Shown piece after piece: positions 1-7,150 of a DNA stretch of 45,773 bases. Every line of letters starts with the position of its first letter. Within the stretch, counting starts at the first letter, position 1. Both the position numbers and the translations under genes were made by a program. This DNA comes from a virus, in the IMG/VR virus record IMGVR_UViG_3300033145_000637, positions 1 through 45,773 of that record; one strand, given 5' to 3'. Below the pieces are notes generated by a model. The model saw only the letters and a program-made list of their open reading frames with translations. It did not search any database and was not told where the DNA came from.

Positions 1-391
1 TTAATAAATTAAATAAAAAGTCTTTAAGCTCTTTGGATTGGTTGTCTAGGTTGTTGTCAAACAAGTTCCATAATACAACAATACTATTAAGGTTTCTTTG
101 TATTTCATCACTTCCGTCAAATCCCTCCATACTCATAGCCAACAACACATCACTTAATGTTATTGGTCTGCCGAGGATTTTATATTTCAAAAATTCTCCA
201 TTAGATTGATTAGGCGACAGTCCTGCTTTAGATAAATAATATCTCCAACCTAAATCATCAAGACATAAAGTTGTTTCAGTATATTTAATCTTTATTTTGT
301 TTTCCAGTTCAATTTCACACCCAAACTTTAACTCTAGAATACTAGGATTTGCTTCAATGATTATTTTTTTGATTTCTTTTAGTTTGTTCAT
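1..391 (-). CDS. Hypothetical protein, runs off the left edge
   Basis: An open frame of 130 codons starts at the ATG at 391 (MNKLKEIKKIIIEANPS) and has no stop before the edge. I recognise no domain; it is a mixed-charge soluble sequence without membrane segments. Its ATG overlaps the TGA of the gene at 388-546 (ATGA), so the two are probably translationally coupled. If the two ends of the window are joined, the frame gains one Asn codon and ends at a TAA at 45769-45771, giving a complete protein of 131 residues. That is one reason to suspect a circular genome. Confidence 0.7.
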   Translation of the reverse strand, partial: MNKLKEIKKIIIEANPSILELKFGCEIELENKIKIKYTETTLCLDDLGWRYYLSKAGLSPNQSNGEFLKYKILGRPITLSDVLLAMSMEGFDGSDEIQRNLNSIVVLWNLFDNNLDNQSKELKDFLFNLL

Positions 392-546
392 TTTTCTTTT
401 AGTCCACTCTTAATCCAATAATATAATTTCTCTTTAAGGTCATCATAATCTCCAGTGTCTTTGTCGTGGAATCTTTCAGCGATATCTCCTGCTATTTTGA
501 AAAACGGCTTATCTCCTATAATTTTTAAGCAAAGTTTTTTTATCAT
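388..546 (-). CDS. Small hypothetical protein (52 aa)
   Basis: A short frame begins MIKKLCLKIIGDKPFFKIAG and ends in a Lys-rich tail. It is continuous from the ATG at 546 to a TGA that overlaps the next ATG (ATGA at 388-391). There is no in-frame ATG, GTG or TTG further upstream before a stop. I recognise no family. The overlap with the next gene and the lack of any competing frame are the main support. Confidence 0.55.
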   Translation of the reverse strand: MIKKLCLKIIGDKPFFKIAGDIAERFHDKDTGDYDDLKEKLYYWIKSGLKEK

Positions 547-582
547 TGGTCTATATAAAAATAATACTTTTTCTCTACTTAA

Positions 583-831
583 TTATAAACTGCGAACACA
601 ACGAGAGTCGTTGGTATTAGTCTTAGCAGCGTAGTTCGTGTAGCCGTTGTTCAGGTATGTACGCCAGGCAAACTGAGTAGCATCGGATAGAGTAGTGGCT
701 GACCAATAGATGTCGTCTTTCCAGTCTTCAATTTCTTTGGCATGATTGTCAATCAAGTCAATTAGTTCAATTCTTGTGGGTAAACGACCACCCATTTCTG
801 CACATTTTTTGGTTGCTTCATACCAGTCCAT
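583..831 (-). CDS. Lcl/DUF1566-like C-terminal domain protein
   Basis: The 82 residues match the C-terminal half of the Lcl (DUF1566) domain: W-Y-E-A-x(3)-C, G-G-R-L-P-T-x-x-E-L, Y-W-S-A-T, A-W and a terminal C-V-R. These domains are common in secreted or surface proteins and are often lectin-like. The homology appears to continue upstream of the ATG at 831 (IGNLEWSEPLGEMDWYEA), where no usual start codon exists. That upstream part is in frame with the signal-anchor gene at 937-1107 and is separated from it by one TAA at 937-939. The real product may therefore be a longer anchored protein made by readthrough, or this may be the tail of a recently broken gene. Confidence 0.6.
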   Translation of the reverse strand: MDWYEATKKCAEMGGRLPTRIELIDLIDNHAKEIEDWKDDIYWSATTLSDATQFAWRTYLNNGYTNYAAKTNTNDSRCVRSL

Positions 832-936
832 TTCTCCGAGAGGTTCTGACCATTCTAGGTTTCCGATTTTTGTCCATTTCGTTTCTTCTTTGGGAATATA
901 TACTATTCCATCTATTGTTATTTCTTTTTTCTTAGA

Positions 937-1107
937 TTATCTTCTTTCAATACTAATACAAATTTCTATACCTTGACCTGATTCTCTTAAATCAACAACA
1001 CTAGCAAGAAAAGTAGCACAGACAACAAAAACAAGAGCCAAAAACCAAAGTCCTGCCATTTTCCAAAACACTTTCCAACCTTTTTCTTTCTTCTTTTCTT
1101 TTTTCAT
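937..1107 (-). CDS. Small signal-anchor membrane protein
   Basis: This 56-residue protein starts with a basic stretch (MKKEKKKEKGWK), followed by one hydrophobic segment at about residues 18-37 (AGLWFLALVFVVCATFLASV) and a short polar tail. This is the pattern of a signal anchor or signal peptide. The stop TAA at 937-939 lies in the same frame as the Lcl-like sequence downstream. The product may therefore be the N-terminal anchor of a split or readthrough Lcl protein rather than an independent peptide. No Shine-Dalgarno is obvious. Confidence 0.5.
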   Translation of the reverse strand: MKKEKKKEKGWKVFWKMAGLWFLALVFVVCATFLASVVDLRESGQGIEICISIERR

Positions 1108-1423
1108 AATTACTTTTTCTTAATGAATAAAATGCTGGCTGGGGGTTATGAATTTCACATACACAAGTTCGCGACGCTTGCTTTGGGGACTATCACCCAC
1201 CCCCAGTCAACATTCTATTCTTTTGTTAAAAATAGTGGGGGGTGTGTGCTTATGCACTTTTATGGTTGACCCCCTGCAACCTTTTAATGTTCAAACAACA
1301 AAGGGCAACTGAAATGTACTGTCCATCTAAAGTGTTAGTTACGACTTAATGCAATTTTAAATAAAAAACTTTTTAGGAATTTATTTTAAATATTTGATGG
1401 CGTCACCCCTTGTTGTCAAAAAA
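1108..1423. other. Non-coding gap with G/C-rich inverted repeat
   Basis: About 316 bases without a credible gene separate the coiled-coil gene (1424-1747) from the signal-anchor gene. The gap holds an imperfect 16-bp inverted repeat (1131-1146 with 1199-1214), G-runs and C-runs at 1228-1275, and an AT-rich stretch at 1340-1400. It is a likely site for transcription termination and restart, but I could not define a convincing -35/-10 pair. Confidence 0.5.
1131..1214. repeat. Imperfect inverted repeat around a 52-base loop
   Basis: The left arm AATGCTGGCTGGGGGT (1131-1146) and right arm ACCCCCAGTCAACATT (1199-1214) pair at 14 of 16 positions. The mismatches would be G-U pairs in one strand's RNA. 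There is no U-run next to it, so it is not a standard terminator. It may be an mRNA structure or a protein-binding site. Confidence 0.45.
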
Positions 1424-1747
1424 CTATTCAGATAGCAACTGCCTCACAATCAAAACAACTTCATTGTGTTTTTGGATTAAATCTTCCATCTTATTGACGG
1501 TCGCGCTCACTTGCTCTTGTTGGTCTGCGATGGACTCGTTGTGTCCAGTAACAAAAGAACTGTATTCAGTTTTTAGTTCCACAAATTCGCTCTTGATATT
1601 TTTCATCTCAGTATAAAAATATAGTGAAACCAAAAATACAGAAGCCACAAATAAACAGATGGCTATTATGACCGCATTGTCTTTCGTGATCACAGGGTCA
1701 TCCATTCGGTTCGGTGATGATTTTGTTTCCCTCAGCGTTATGCTCAT
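1424..1747 (-). CDS. Single-pass membrane protein with coiled coil
   Basis: One transmembrane helix at about residues 25-46 (AVIIAICLFVASVFLVSLYF) is followed by a long polar heptad-like helix to the C-terminus. Small phage proteins of this shape can be spanin-like or holin accessory proteins, but no family is recognised. Two starts are possible. The ATG at 1747 follows an AAGAAG stretch but overlaps the upstream gene by 50 bases. The ATG at 1705 overlaps it by only 8 bases and gives a protein that begins MDDPVITKDNAV. I keep the longer form because of the better ribosome-binding sequence. Confidence 0.6.
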   Translation of the reverse strand: MSITLRETKSSPNRMDDPVITKDNAVIIAICLFVASVFLVSLYFYTEMKNIKSEFVELKTEYSSFVTGHNESIADQQEQVSATVNKMEDLIQKHNEVVLIVRQLLSE

Positions 1748-1982
1748 TTTTTTCTTCTTGATTGACTAGTAATTTATCTACCGCTCTTTCTGTGACAGAT
1801 TTTTTCTTTGGACCGACCTCCAAATAATTAATAACTGGTCTGATTCCATCTCGCCCATAAATTAACGCTGGCTTGATAGTAATACCAGTTTCATCTGTGA
1901 GTTCTGAGAATCCTTTTTGGAATGCTTCAACTTTTTGCTTTATCCTTGCTTCTTTTTGTTTTTTTGTGAGAGTAAAACTCAT
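1698..1982 (-). CDS. Conserved-looking small phage protein, function unknown
   Basis: This 94-residue protein has a Lys-rich N-terminus (MSFTLTKKQKEARIKQKVE), a central part (DETGITIKPALIYGRDGIRP) and a polar C-terminus. There is no membrane segment. It is the first gene after a promoter with an extended -10 box at 1998-2006, so it probably leads a short transcript with the membrane protein at 1424-1747. I cannot assign a function. Confidence 0.55.
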   Translation of the reverse strand: MSFTLTKKQKEARIKQKVEAFQKGFSELTDETGITIKPALIYGRDGIRPVINYLEVGPKKKSVTERAVDKLLVNQEEKNEHNAEGNKIITEPNG

Positions 1983-1997
1983 TGATTTATTTACTTA

Positions 1998-2006
1998 ATT
2001 ATAACA
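1998..2006 (-). promoter_or_regulatory. Extended -10 promoter for the 1982 gene
   Basis: The minus strand reads TGTTATAAT, a consensus -10 hexamer with the TGn extension, about 15 bases upstream of the ATG at 1982. No good -35 is seen 16-18 bases upstream, as is normal for extended -10 promoters. The 166-base gap 1983-2148 holds no other credible feature. Confidence 0.5.
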
Positions 2007-2148
2007 TGAAATTGAAATTTATAAAAGGAAGATATAGCCCACTGGCCGCACCGCAAACTAAAAGTTTTTTGTTGAAAGTTTCTCAAAAAAATTAATTTAT
2101 GAAAATACTTCTCTTTTGTTTGTGCGGTTTATTTGCAAACCAAACAAG

Positions 2149-2577
2149 CTACATCTTACTGTTATAAATTTTCAATACGCGCTTTGCGGACTCGACCAAA
2201 CTCCTAACCGCATATTTATCCTTTGGGTCAATGAACTCTTTTCCTAGGTCCATATTTTTTTTAACTAATTCAAGCCAAGAATGATTATCCATCACTATGA
2301 GCCATTCGTCTTTTGGCATTCCGTCATAGTGAATCACTACTGCTGGGGTGTTGTGGCTTTTGCCTGAATCTCTTACTGCTTGGCGCCACGCTTTTTGTAA
2401 ACTTAAATTCTTAACTGTCTTTACTTCAAAATGAAAATCTATATCGTTGCCAACATCTGATTTCTCTCTGTTGCCACCACCACTCTGTCCGTCTTTGAAT
2501 GCCTTTATGCCATTATCATAAAGCCAGTTGGCAAAATTGTTCTCTCCCCTGTTTCCTTTTTTCTTTGCGTTAATCAT
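2149..2577 (-). CDS. PD-(D/E)XK nuclease, Holliday-junction-resolvase-like
   Basis: With the start at 2577 (MINAKKKGNRGE) the protein has 142 residues. It shows the resolvase-type nuclease signature: an early Glu (E12 in KKKGNRGENNF), Asp in DIDFHFEVK (D45 or D47), E51-x-K53, then Q66 and a V-V-I-H strand. Such enzymes cut branched recombination intermediates or DNA ends. The start overlaps the methyltransferase stop by 8 bases (ATGATTAA); a TTG at 2616 is a poorer alternative. The adjacency to a methyltransferase also permits a restriction-modification reading, but the Hjc-like layout and the nearby RecA favour recombination. Confidence 0.65.
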   Translation of the reverse strand: MINAKKKGNRGENNFANWLYDNGIKAFKDGQSGGGNREKSDVGNDIDFHFEVKTVKNLSLQKAWRQAVRDSGKSHNTPAVVIHYDGMPKDEWLIVMDNHSWLELVKKNMDLGKEFIDPKDKYAVRSLVESAKRVLKIYNSKM

Positions 2578-3550
2578 TTTGAAATAATTGTTTTTGTTTA
2601 AGTCTGTTTTCGGCAATTTTTATATAACTTTTGTTCAATTCTATGCCAACCCATTTTCTGTTTAAGTGTCTAGCCACTACTGCCACAGTTCCAGCTCCGA
2701 AGAAAGGGTCTAAACAAATTCCTCCTTCTGGACAACCTGCCTTGATAGGTGTTTCGCACAATGCTTCTGGGAATACTGCAAAATGGGCTTCGCTGAATGG
2801 TTTGGTTGTTATTTTCCATACTGCTCTTTTGTTTCTGCCTTGTGGTTGAAGTTTGTTATATGTAAAATTGCCTGCTTTTCCACCGTCAATATAGTCTGCT
2901 TTCATTTTAGATGTTTCTGGTCTTTTTGCTCTTGCTTCTGAATATGGTTCTATTGTTGGCTCATACTGTGTTTCAAACCAATACTTCTTATTCTTTACAA
3001 AGAAGAATATCTTTTCAAAATCTACTGTGAACCTATCTTTTACGCTACTCGGCATACAGTTGGGTTTGTGCCATATCAATTCGTTTCTTAATATCCAACC
3101 TCTATTTGTCATTTCTATTGCGAAGCGGGAAGGGATTTGACAGAGAGATTTTTCAGGGGCATCAGCGTTTCTTCCGCGGCCGCTTCGTGTTGATTGTTTT
3201 CCTGTCTGTTTTTCATCAAATCTTTTTTTCATTAACTGAGACATGTTAGCATCTTTTTTTTTTTTTTTTTTCCTACCCTTAGTTGAATATGACGATTGTG
3301 AACTATAGGTATCCCCCAAATTCACCCAGCAAGTTCCGTCTTTTCTCAATACTCTTTTTACTTCATCAAATATATCGCAGAGTTTGGTTATGTATTCTTG
3401 GAATGTTGGCTCTAGTCCGAGTTGCCCTTCCACTCCATAATCCCTTAAAGCCCAGTAGGGCGGAGATGTCATAACCATATTTATGCTTTCGTCTGGGAAA
3501 GTTTTTAAAACCTCTAAGCAATCTCCTTGATATATGTGATTTGTTTTCAT
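2570..3550 (-). CDS. DNA methyltransferase, beta class (TSPPYW)
   Basis: This 326-residue protein probably methylates an amino group of cytosine or adenine in DNA using S-adenosylmethionine. Motif IV is TSPPYW at residues 28-33 and the AdoMet-binding motif I is near the C-terminus (LDPFFGAGT, about 280-288). That order defines the beta class. The SPPYW form is most common in N4-cytosine enzymes, with N6-adenine as the alternative. A Lys6 run at residues 94-99 is encoded by 18 consecutive A bases, an obvious slippage site. The gene follows recA after 5 bases and overlaps the resolvase-like nuclease. It may protect phage DNA from host restriction. Confidence 0.85.
   Translation of the reverse strand: MKTNHIYQGDCLEVLKTFPDESINMVMTSPPYWALRDYGVEGQLGLEPTFQEYITKLCDIFDEVKRVLRKDGTCWVNLGDTYSSQSSYSTKGRKKKKKKDANMSQLMKKRFDEKQTGKQSTRSGRGRNADAPEKSLCQIPSRFAIEMTNRGWILRNELIWHKPNCMPSSVKDRFTVDFEKIFFFVKNKKYWFETQYEPTIEPYSEARAKRPETSKMKADYIDGGKAGNFTYNKLQPQGRNKRAVWKITTKPFSEAHFAVFPEALCETPIKAGCPEGGICLDPFFGAGTVAVVARHLNRKWVGIELNKSYIKIAENRLKQKQLFQND
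3254..3271 (-). repeat. A18 homopolymer inside the methyltransferase gene
   Basis: Eighteen T on the plus strand, hence eighteen A in the coding strand, encode Lys94-Lys99 of the methyltransferase. It lies between motif IV and motif I, so gain or loss of one base would truncate the protein before the AdoMet site. Tracts of this kind drive phase variation in other methyltransferase genes. Homopolymer sequencing error must also be considered. Confidence 0.7.
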
Positions 3551-3555
3551 TTTTA

Positions 3556-4536
3556 CTAGTTCCCTAGCTCTTCCTTTATCCTCTTTACTATTTCTTTACT
3601 CATCTTAGGATTTTCTCTCAAAAAGATGCGTGCTTTGTCATAACCTACTCCTAGTCTCGTATCACCATAGGAATAAGAAGCACCTGCTTTTTTGATAATC
3701 CCAAATTTTTCTCCTAATCCTAAAATCTCAGAAGGCCTAGAAATACCTTCATTATATATCAAGTCAAATTCCGTTTTCTTGAACGGTGGGGCCACTTTGT
3801 TTTTTACAACTCTTGCTCTAATTCTTCCCCCTATAGTCTCCTCGCCTTTTTTAATTTGAGCTATTCTTCTTATGTCAATTCTCACAGAAGAATAAAATCT
3901 AAGAGCTTTTCCTCCTGCTGTAGTTTCTGGGTTTCCATACCCACCTATGTTCATTCTAATTTGGTTGATAAAAATAATTGTTGTGTTTGACTTTGCTGAA
4001 ACAGAGGTTAGTTTTCTAAGTGCTTGTGACATTAACCTTGCCTGTAATCCAATGTGTTTGTCTCCCATTTCGCCATCAATTTCTGTTTGTGGTGTTAGTG
4101 CGGCAACGGAGTCAATAACTATTACAGCAACTTCTCCAGAACGGACCAGGCTCTCAGTAATTTCTAGGGCTTGTTCTCCACTACTAGGTTGAGATAACAT
4201 TAAGTCTTTTACCTTGACTCCCAATTTTTCAGAATACTCTGAATCAAGTGCGTGCTCAGCGTCTACAAAAGCACATAGTCCACCTTTCTTTTGTGCTTCG
4301 GCAATAATGTGTAGAGCAAGTGTTGTTTTACCGGAAGATTCTGGTCCAAAAATTTCTACAACCCTACCCATAGGAACACCACCAACGCCTAGTGCGTGGT
4401 CAAGTCCAATAGAGCCAGTAGAGATAGCTCCCACGTCAACCTTTGGAATATCGCCAAGTTTTATTATTGAATCTTCGCCGTATTTTTCTTTAATCTCTTT
4501 CAGTATGGTTTCTAAATTATTTTGTTTTTTTGCCAT
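3556..4536 (-). CDS. recA: RecA recombinase
   Basis: A complete 326-residue RecA, the ATP-dependent strand-exchange protein. Seen in order: Walker [10 protein letters not shown] (64-72), the EHALD segment (94-98), Walker B VIVIDS (138-143), loop L1 around residues 150-167, the NQIR segment (191-194) and loop L2 with [12 protein letters not shown] (201-212). It ends soon after the core, without the long acidic tail of many bacterial RecA proteins. It sits among recombination genes (NinB-like, DEDDh exonuclease, resolvase-like nuclease). The leader is AT-rich, without a clear Shine-Dalgarno. Confidence 0.97.
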   Translation of the reverse strand: MAKKQNNLETILKEIKEKYGEDSIIKLGDIPKVDVGAISTGSIGLDHALGVGGVPMGRVVEIFGPESSGKTTLALHIIAEAQKKGGLCAFVDAEHALDSEYSEKLGVKVKDLMLSQPSSGEQALEITESLVRSGEVAVIVIDSVAALTPQTEIDGEMGDKHIGLQARLMSQALRKLTSVSAKSNTTIIFINQIRMNIGGYGNPETTAGGKALRFYSSVRIDIRRIAQIKKGEETIGGRIRARVVKNKVAPPFKKTEFDLIYNEGISRPSEILGLGEKFGIIKKAGASYSYGDTRLGVGYDKARIFLRENPKMSKEIVKRIKEELGN

Positions 4537-4568
4537 ATTTAATTTACTTAATAATAATTTTCTAACTT

Positions 4569-5090
4569 TTACTTCATAAATATTTTAGGCTTCATTCGCA
4601 GATATGCTTCGCGCTGTTCCTCTTTGAGTGCATCGTACTCCTTGTGTGTGAGGGGTTTGAGGAAAGGTTCTGTGGTTGGGGACTCAATGCCTGTTTCGTC
4701 CTCAATAAAACACATATACATACTGAAACTAACTCGGTTTAGACCAGAGGTGGATTTTACCAGTGTCACATCCGCACCATAAATTTCTTCTGTTCCGTCA
4801 CCCAAAAATAATCCTGTGAAATATTTATGCAAACCTTTGACTGTGTGGCCCGAGGATAAAGAAACAAGGTCCAGGTACAACCAATAATAGTTATTCTGTG
4901 ATTCAGAGCGCAACGGTTTCTTGTTCGTGAGGTAAACGTGACCGACATCACCATTCTCACACCTCAAGTTTAGGTATCGCTGATAGTACAAAGGGAAATT
5001 CAGGACGAATTTTATGTTGCCATCTTTTTGCTTTTTAAAGACACCTGTGAAGTGTTGGGATTTGTATGTTGGGATTGACTTTTCACTCAT
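4569..5090 (-). CDS. NinB-like recombination protein
   Basis: This 173-residue protein has a central pattern, [14 protein letters not shown] followed by LHKYF and later [10 protein letters not shown], with P-T-T-E-P and a Lys-rich end. I associate QN-x-Y plus ST-x-x-L with the NinB/Orf-like recombination-mediator proteins of phages, which act with RecA or annealing proteins on single-stranded DNA. The ATG at 5090 overlaps the exonuclease stop (ATGA) and is preferred over an upstream TTG. The assignment rests on pattern and context only. Confidence 0.55.
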   Translation of the reverse strand: MSEKSIPTYKSQHFTGVFKKQKDGNIKFVLNFPLYYQRYLNLRCENGDVGHVYLTNKKPLRSESQNNYYWLYLDLVSLSSGHTVKGLHKYFTGLFLGDGTEEIYGADVTLVKSTSGLNRVSFSMYMCFIEDETGIESPTTEPFLKPLTHKEYDALKEEQREAYLRMKPKIFMK

Positions 5091-5689
5091 ATTAAACAAA
5101 TCTTTTTATAAATCTCATTAGTAATCATCGCATCACCCAAAGCCCTGTGGAGCGTTATCTTACTAGTATCAATATTCATCTCTTCACAGCACAGGGGTAT
5201 ATTATATTTCACACCCTTGGCCCATATAGATGAAACTTTTTTAGCGAAGTCAAAAAACGTCTCGCATGACTGTATCTGTATGTCAAGTTTCTGTGCCTTG
5301 TAGAGCATCGCAGTATCAACCATATTGTTATAAAAAATCATTCTATCAAAATCAATCCCCTCTCTACTTAGCGACTCAACTATAAATGGTATATCAAACT
5401 TAAAACCATTATGGGTGACATTAGGAATACCAAGGACAAATAAATCAAAAAACTCTTGCAGGGCAACCTTGGGGTCAACCCCGTCTTTATCAATCATCTC
5501 TTTCGTAATACCGGTAATTTCGGTTATCTTCTCAGGTATATCAATCCCATAATTCAGAAGCCATGATTTTTTCTTAACAATTGCGCCATCGTGAACAACA
5601 ACAACTCCGATTTCTGTTATTCTATTTTCTTTAGGACAGAAACCCGTGGTCTCCAAATCCCAAACGATGTAATTTTTTGGATATTCCAT
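5087..5689 (-). CDS. DEDDh 3'-5' exonuclease (DnaQ-like)
   Basis: This 200-residue protein carries the motifs of the DnaQ exonuclease superfamily: D11-L-E13-T-T-G (Exo I), N94-G-F-K-F-D99 (Exo II) and H181-R-A-L-G-D186-A (Exo III, the DEDDh form). It would remove nucleotides from DNA 3' ends using two metal ions. No polymerase gene lies nearby, so it may act in repair, recombination or host DNA turnover rather than as a proofreading subunit. It is joined to the NinB-like gene by an ATGA overlap. Confidence 0.88.
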   Translation of the reverse strand: MEYPKNYIVWDLETTGFCPKENRITEIGVVVVHDGAIVKKKSWLLNYGIDIPEKITEITGITKEMIDKDGVDPKVALQEFFDLFVLGIPNVTHNGFKFDIPFIVESLSREGIDFDRMIFYNNMVDTAMLYKAQKLDIQIQSCETFFDFAKKVSSIWAKGVKYNIPLCCEEMNIDTSKITLHRALGDAMITNEIYKKICLI

Positions 5690-5691
5690 AA

Positions 5692-6255
5692 TTAAAATTC
5701 TAGTTTTGATTCTTCTTTTTCGACCTCTTTGTTTTTTAATCCACCTGTCATTTTTACTTCAGTATGTTCACAGTTTTCTAAAATCCTAAGAGATGTCTCT
5801 CTCCAAAGGTCTTTTTTTATTTTTATTTCTTTTGGAATTAAGTCTTTATAAACCAGGAGAGATGGAACCACCCACCTTGGATTCTGTGTGAAAAATTCCT
5901 CTAACTTATCACTGACATTTGCAATGTCGTCTGCTTCTGGTTGATCGCCAGTCATTGCCCAAAAAAACATTCTGAAGTGCTGGATACTACTATTCACCTT
6001 TTTGTCCATTGGTAGTTTTTTAAAAATTTCTCTGCTCTCAATGCACCTAGCGTGCATTTCATCAAAACTAGTATCTTCCCTTTCCTCAACATCCAAAACA
6101 ACTCCTTTGATTTCTCCCAAAGACCATGATGCGTTTTTCAATGGAACTGAATAATTGGCAGGCAGATTAGCATCCTTGGCTTTTTTTATTTTTAAGGCAT
6201 CTTCTCTCGACACGTCTATTGGGTCTTGGCGACCTCTAATATATATATGAGCCAT
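5692..6255 (-). CDS. Hypothetical phage protein in the replication cluster
   Basis: This 187-residue protein starts MAHIYIRGRQDPIDVSRED. The short N-terminal beta-rich module and the following A-x-x-I-x-K helix resemble a small domain often seen in phage proteins. The C-terminal half is charged and helical (KEVEKEESKLEF at the end). There is no catalytic motif or membrane segment. It lies between the replication protein and the exonuclease with gaps of only 2-4 bases, so a DNA-metabolism role is likely but unproven. Confidence 0.55.
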   Translation of the reverse strand: MAHIYIRGRQDPIDVSREDALKIKKAKDANLPANYSVPLKNASWSLGEIKGVVLDVEEREDTSFDEMHARCIESREIFKKLPMDKKVNSSIQHFRMFFWAMTGDQPEADDIANVSDKLEEFFTQNPRWVVPSLLVYKDLIPKEIKIKKDLWRETSLRILENCEHTEVKMTGGLKNKEVEKEESKLEF

Positions 6256-6259
6256 AATA

Positions 6260-6967
6260 TTATTCTTTTAGTGAACTTAATTTTAATACACCTGGACCTT
6301 TATCCTCTTTAAGGTTTAAAAATTGATCAATGCGATCCTCGCTATGAAAGAACCACGCAATACCCCTGTGTGAATTTTTATCCATCCACCATTTACTTTT
6401 AGAAAAATTACCAATAGCCTTTAACAAATCATCAGCAGAGTATTCTTTTGAACGAGCATCTATTTTCTTTTTAGAAGATGGTGTTAAGCGAGAAAGCTTG
6501 TTAATTTTTTTCTTGTAGGTAGTATATATATTTTCTAATATAATCTTATCTATTTTTATCTTATCTTCTCTCTTCTTATCTCCTCTTATCTTATCTGGGA
6601 CGGACACTGTACGGACACTCTCCGTACCTTGTTCGTACTCTCTCCGTACTTTCTTCGTATAGTCATCGGAGTATCTCGACATTTTAGGCATATGTAATAT
6701 ACCTTTTTTAAAATTGTTTTTGTCTATCAAGTTTAATTCAGCCATCTCAAATAACATCTCATCAACCTTACCTTCAGGGAAACGAGATCTACTTATAAGG
6801 TATCTTTTCCACCCCTGTTTTTCTGAAATTTGATAAACATCTCCTTTCTCTGCAATTATTTCTGCACATATCCAATACAAACCATAGCCCTCCATTCCAA
6901 ATTTATCAACAAAGGGCTCTATGTTGAAATCTCTATGTGCGTTTGATTGATGTTGAAACCATTTCAT
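6260..6967 (-). CDS. Replication initiation / helicase-loader-like protein
   Basis: The N-terminus (MKWFQHQSNAHRDFNIEPF, then FGMEGYGLYWICAEII) matches the winged-helix domain found at the start of many phage replication or DnaD-like proteins (DUF4373/Lin1244 type). A Lys/Asp-rich linker follows. The C-terminal part (LLKAIGNFSKSKWWM, then GIAWFFHSEDRIDQFL) resembles the C-terminal region of phage O-type replication proteins. It probably binds an origin and recruits host helicase. Its 5' leader contains the structured RNA candidate at 6979-7113, which may control expression. Confidence 0.7.
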   Translation of the reverse strand: MKWFQHQSNAHRDFNIEPFVDKFGMEGYGLYWICAEIIAEKGDVYQISEKQGWKRYLISRSRFPEGKVDEMLFEMAELNLIDKNNFKKGILHMPKMSRYSDDYTKKVRREYEQGTESVRTVSVPDKIRGDKKREDKIKIDKIILENIYTTYKKKINKLSRLTPSSKKKIDARSKEYSADDLLKAIGNFSKSKWWMDKNSHRGIAWFFHSEDRIDQFLNLKEDKGPGVLKLSSLKE

Positions 6968-6978
6968 AATTTTTATAC

Positions 6979-6997
6979 AAAAAACCCCACCGGAGTG
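6979..6997 (-). terminator. Intrinsic-terminator-like hairpin before the replication gene
   Basis: On the minus strand ACUCC (6996-6992) can pair with GGGGU (6988-6984) around the loop GGU, directly followed by six U. The stem is only 5 bp with one G-U pair. Its 5' arm is also complementary to CGGAGT at 7048-7043, so an alternative pairing could prevent the hairpin. It lies 12 bases before the ATG of the replication gene, as in transcription attenuators. Confidence 0.45.
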
Positions 6998-7113
6998 ACA
7001 CGCAAAGAATTTACGAGGCTCTCGATGTGGGCACCAAAAGCAACTCCGATAGGGATTTTTATATAAAAATATTCTTTGCGCATTGTCCTTAAGTTTTTGG
7101 TGCCCAACTCCAT
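6979..7113 (-). ncRNA. Interleaved (pseudoknot) leader RNA candidate
   Basis: Three complementary pairs lie in the order A-B-C-A'-B'-C' along the minus-strand RNA. A is 7106-7095 with 7039-7028 (12 bp). B is 7080-7071 with 7010-7001 (10 bp, perfect). C is 7048-7043 with 6996-6991 (6 bp). A and B alone form an H-type pseudoknot. Two local hairpins lie inside: a perfect 16-base palindrome at 7070-7055 and CGAG-AGC-CTCG at 7024-7014. A promoter-like pair precedes the RNA and a terminator-like hairpin ends it. It may be a cis-acting attenuator or a separate small RNA of about 135 bases. Confidence 0.55.
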
Positions 7114-7119
7114 ACTCTT

Positions 7120-7147
7120 ATAATACATAAATTTTAAAATCTTGCAA
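7120..7147 (-). promoter_or_regulatory. Sigma70-like promoter for the leader RNA
   Basis: The minus strand has TTGCAA (7147-7142) and TATTAT (7125-7120) separated by 16 bases. The predicted transcription start is near 7113, just before helix A of the structured RNA. The -10 matches the consensus at 5 of 6 positions, the -35 at 4 of 6. Confidence 0.45.
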
Positions 7148-7150
7148 AAC

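Noticed and set aside
2099-2167. 22-residue plus-strand frame MKILLFCLCGLFANQTS that looks like a signal peptide
   Set aside because: Too short, overlaps the end of the nuclease gene, and has no Shine-Dalgarno or conserved context.
6530-6600. TCTTATCT-like repeat near the middle of the replication gene
   Set aside because: It encodes the Lys/Asp/Arg linker of the protein; low complexity in coding sequence explains it, although origin function cannot be excluded.
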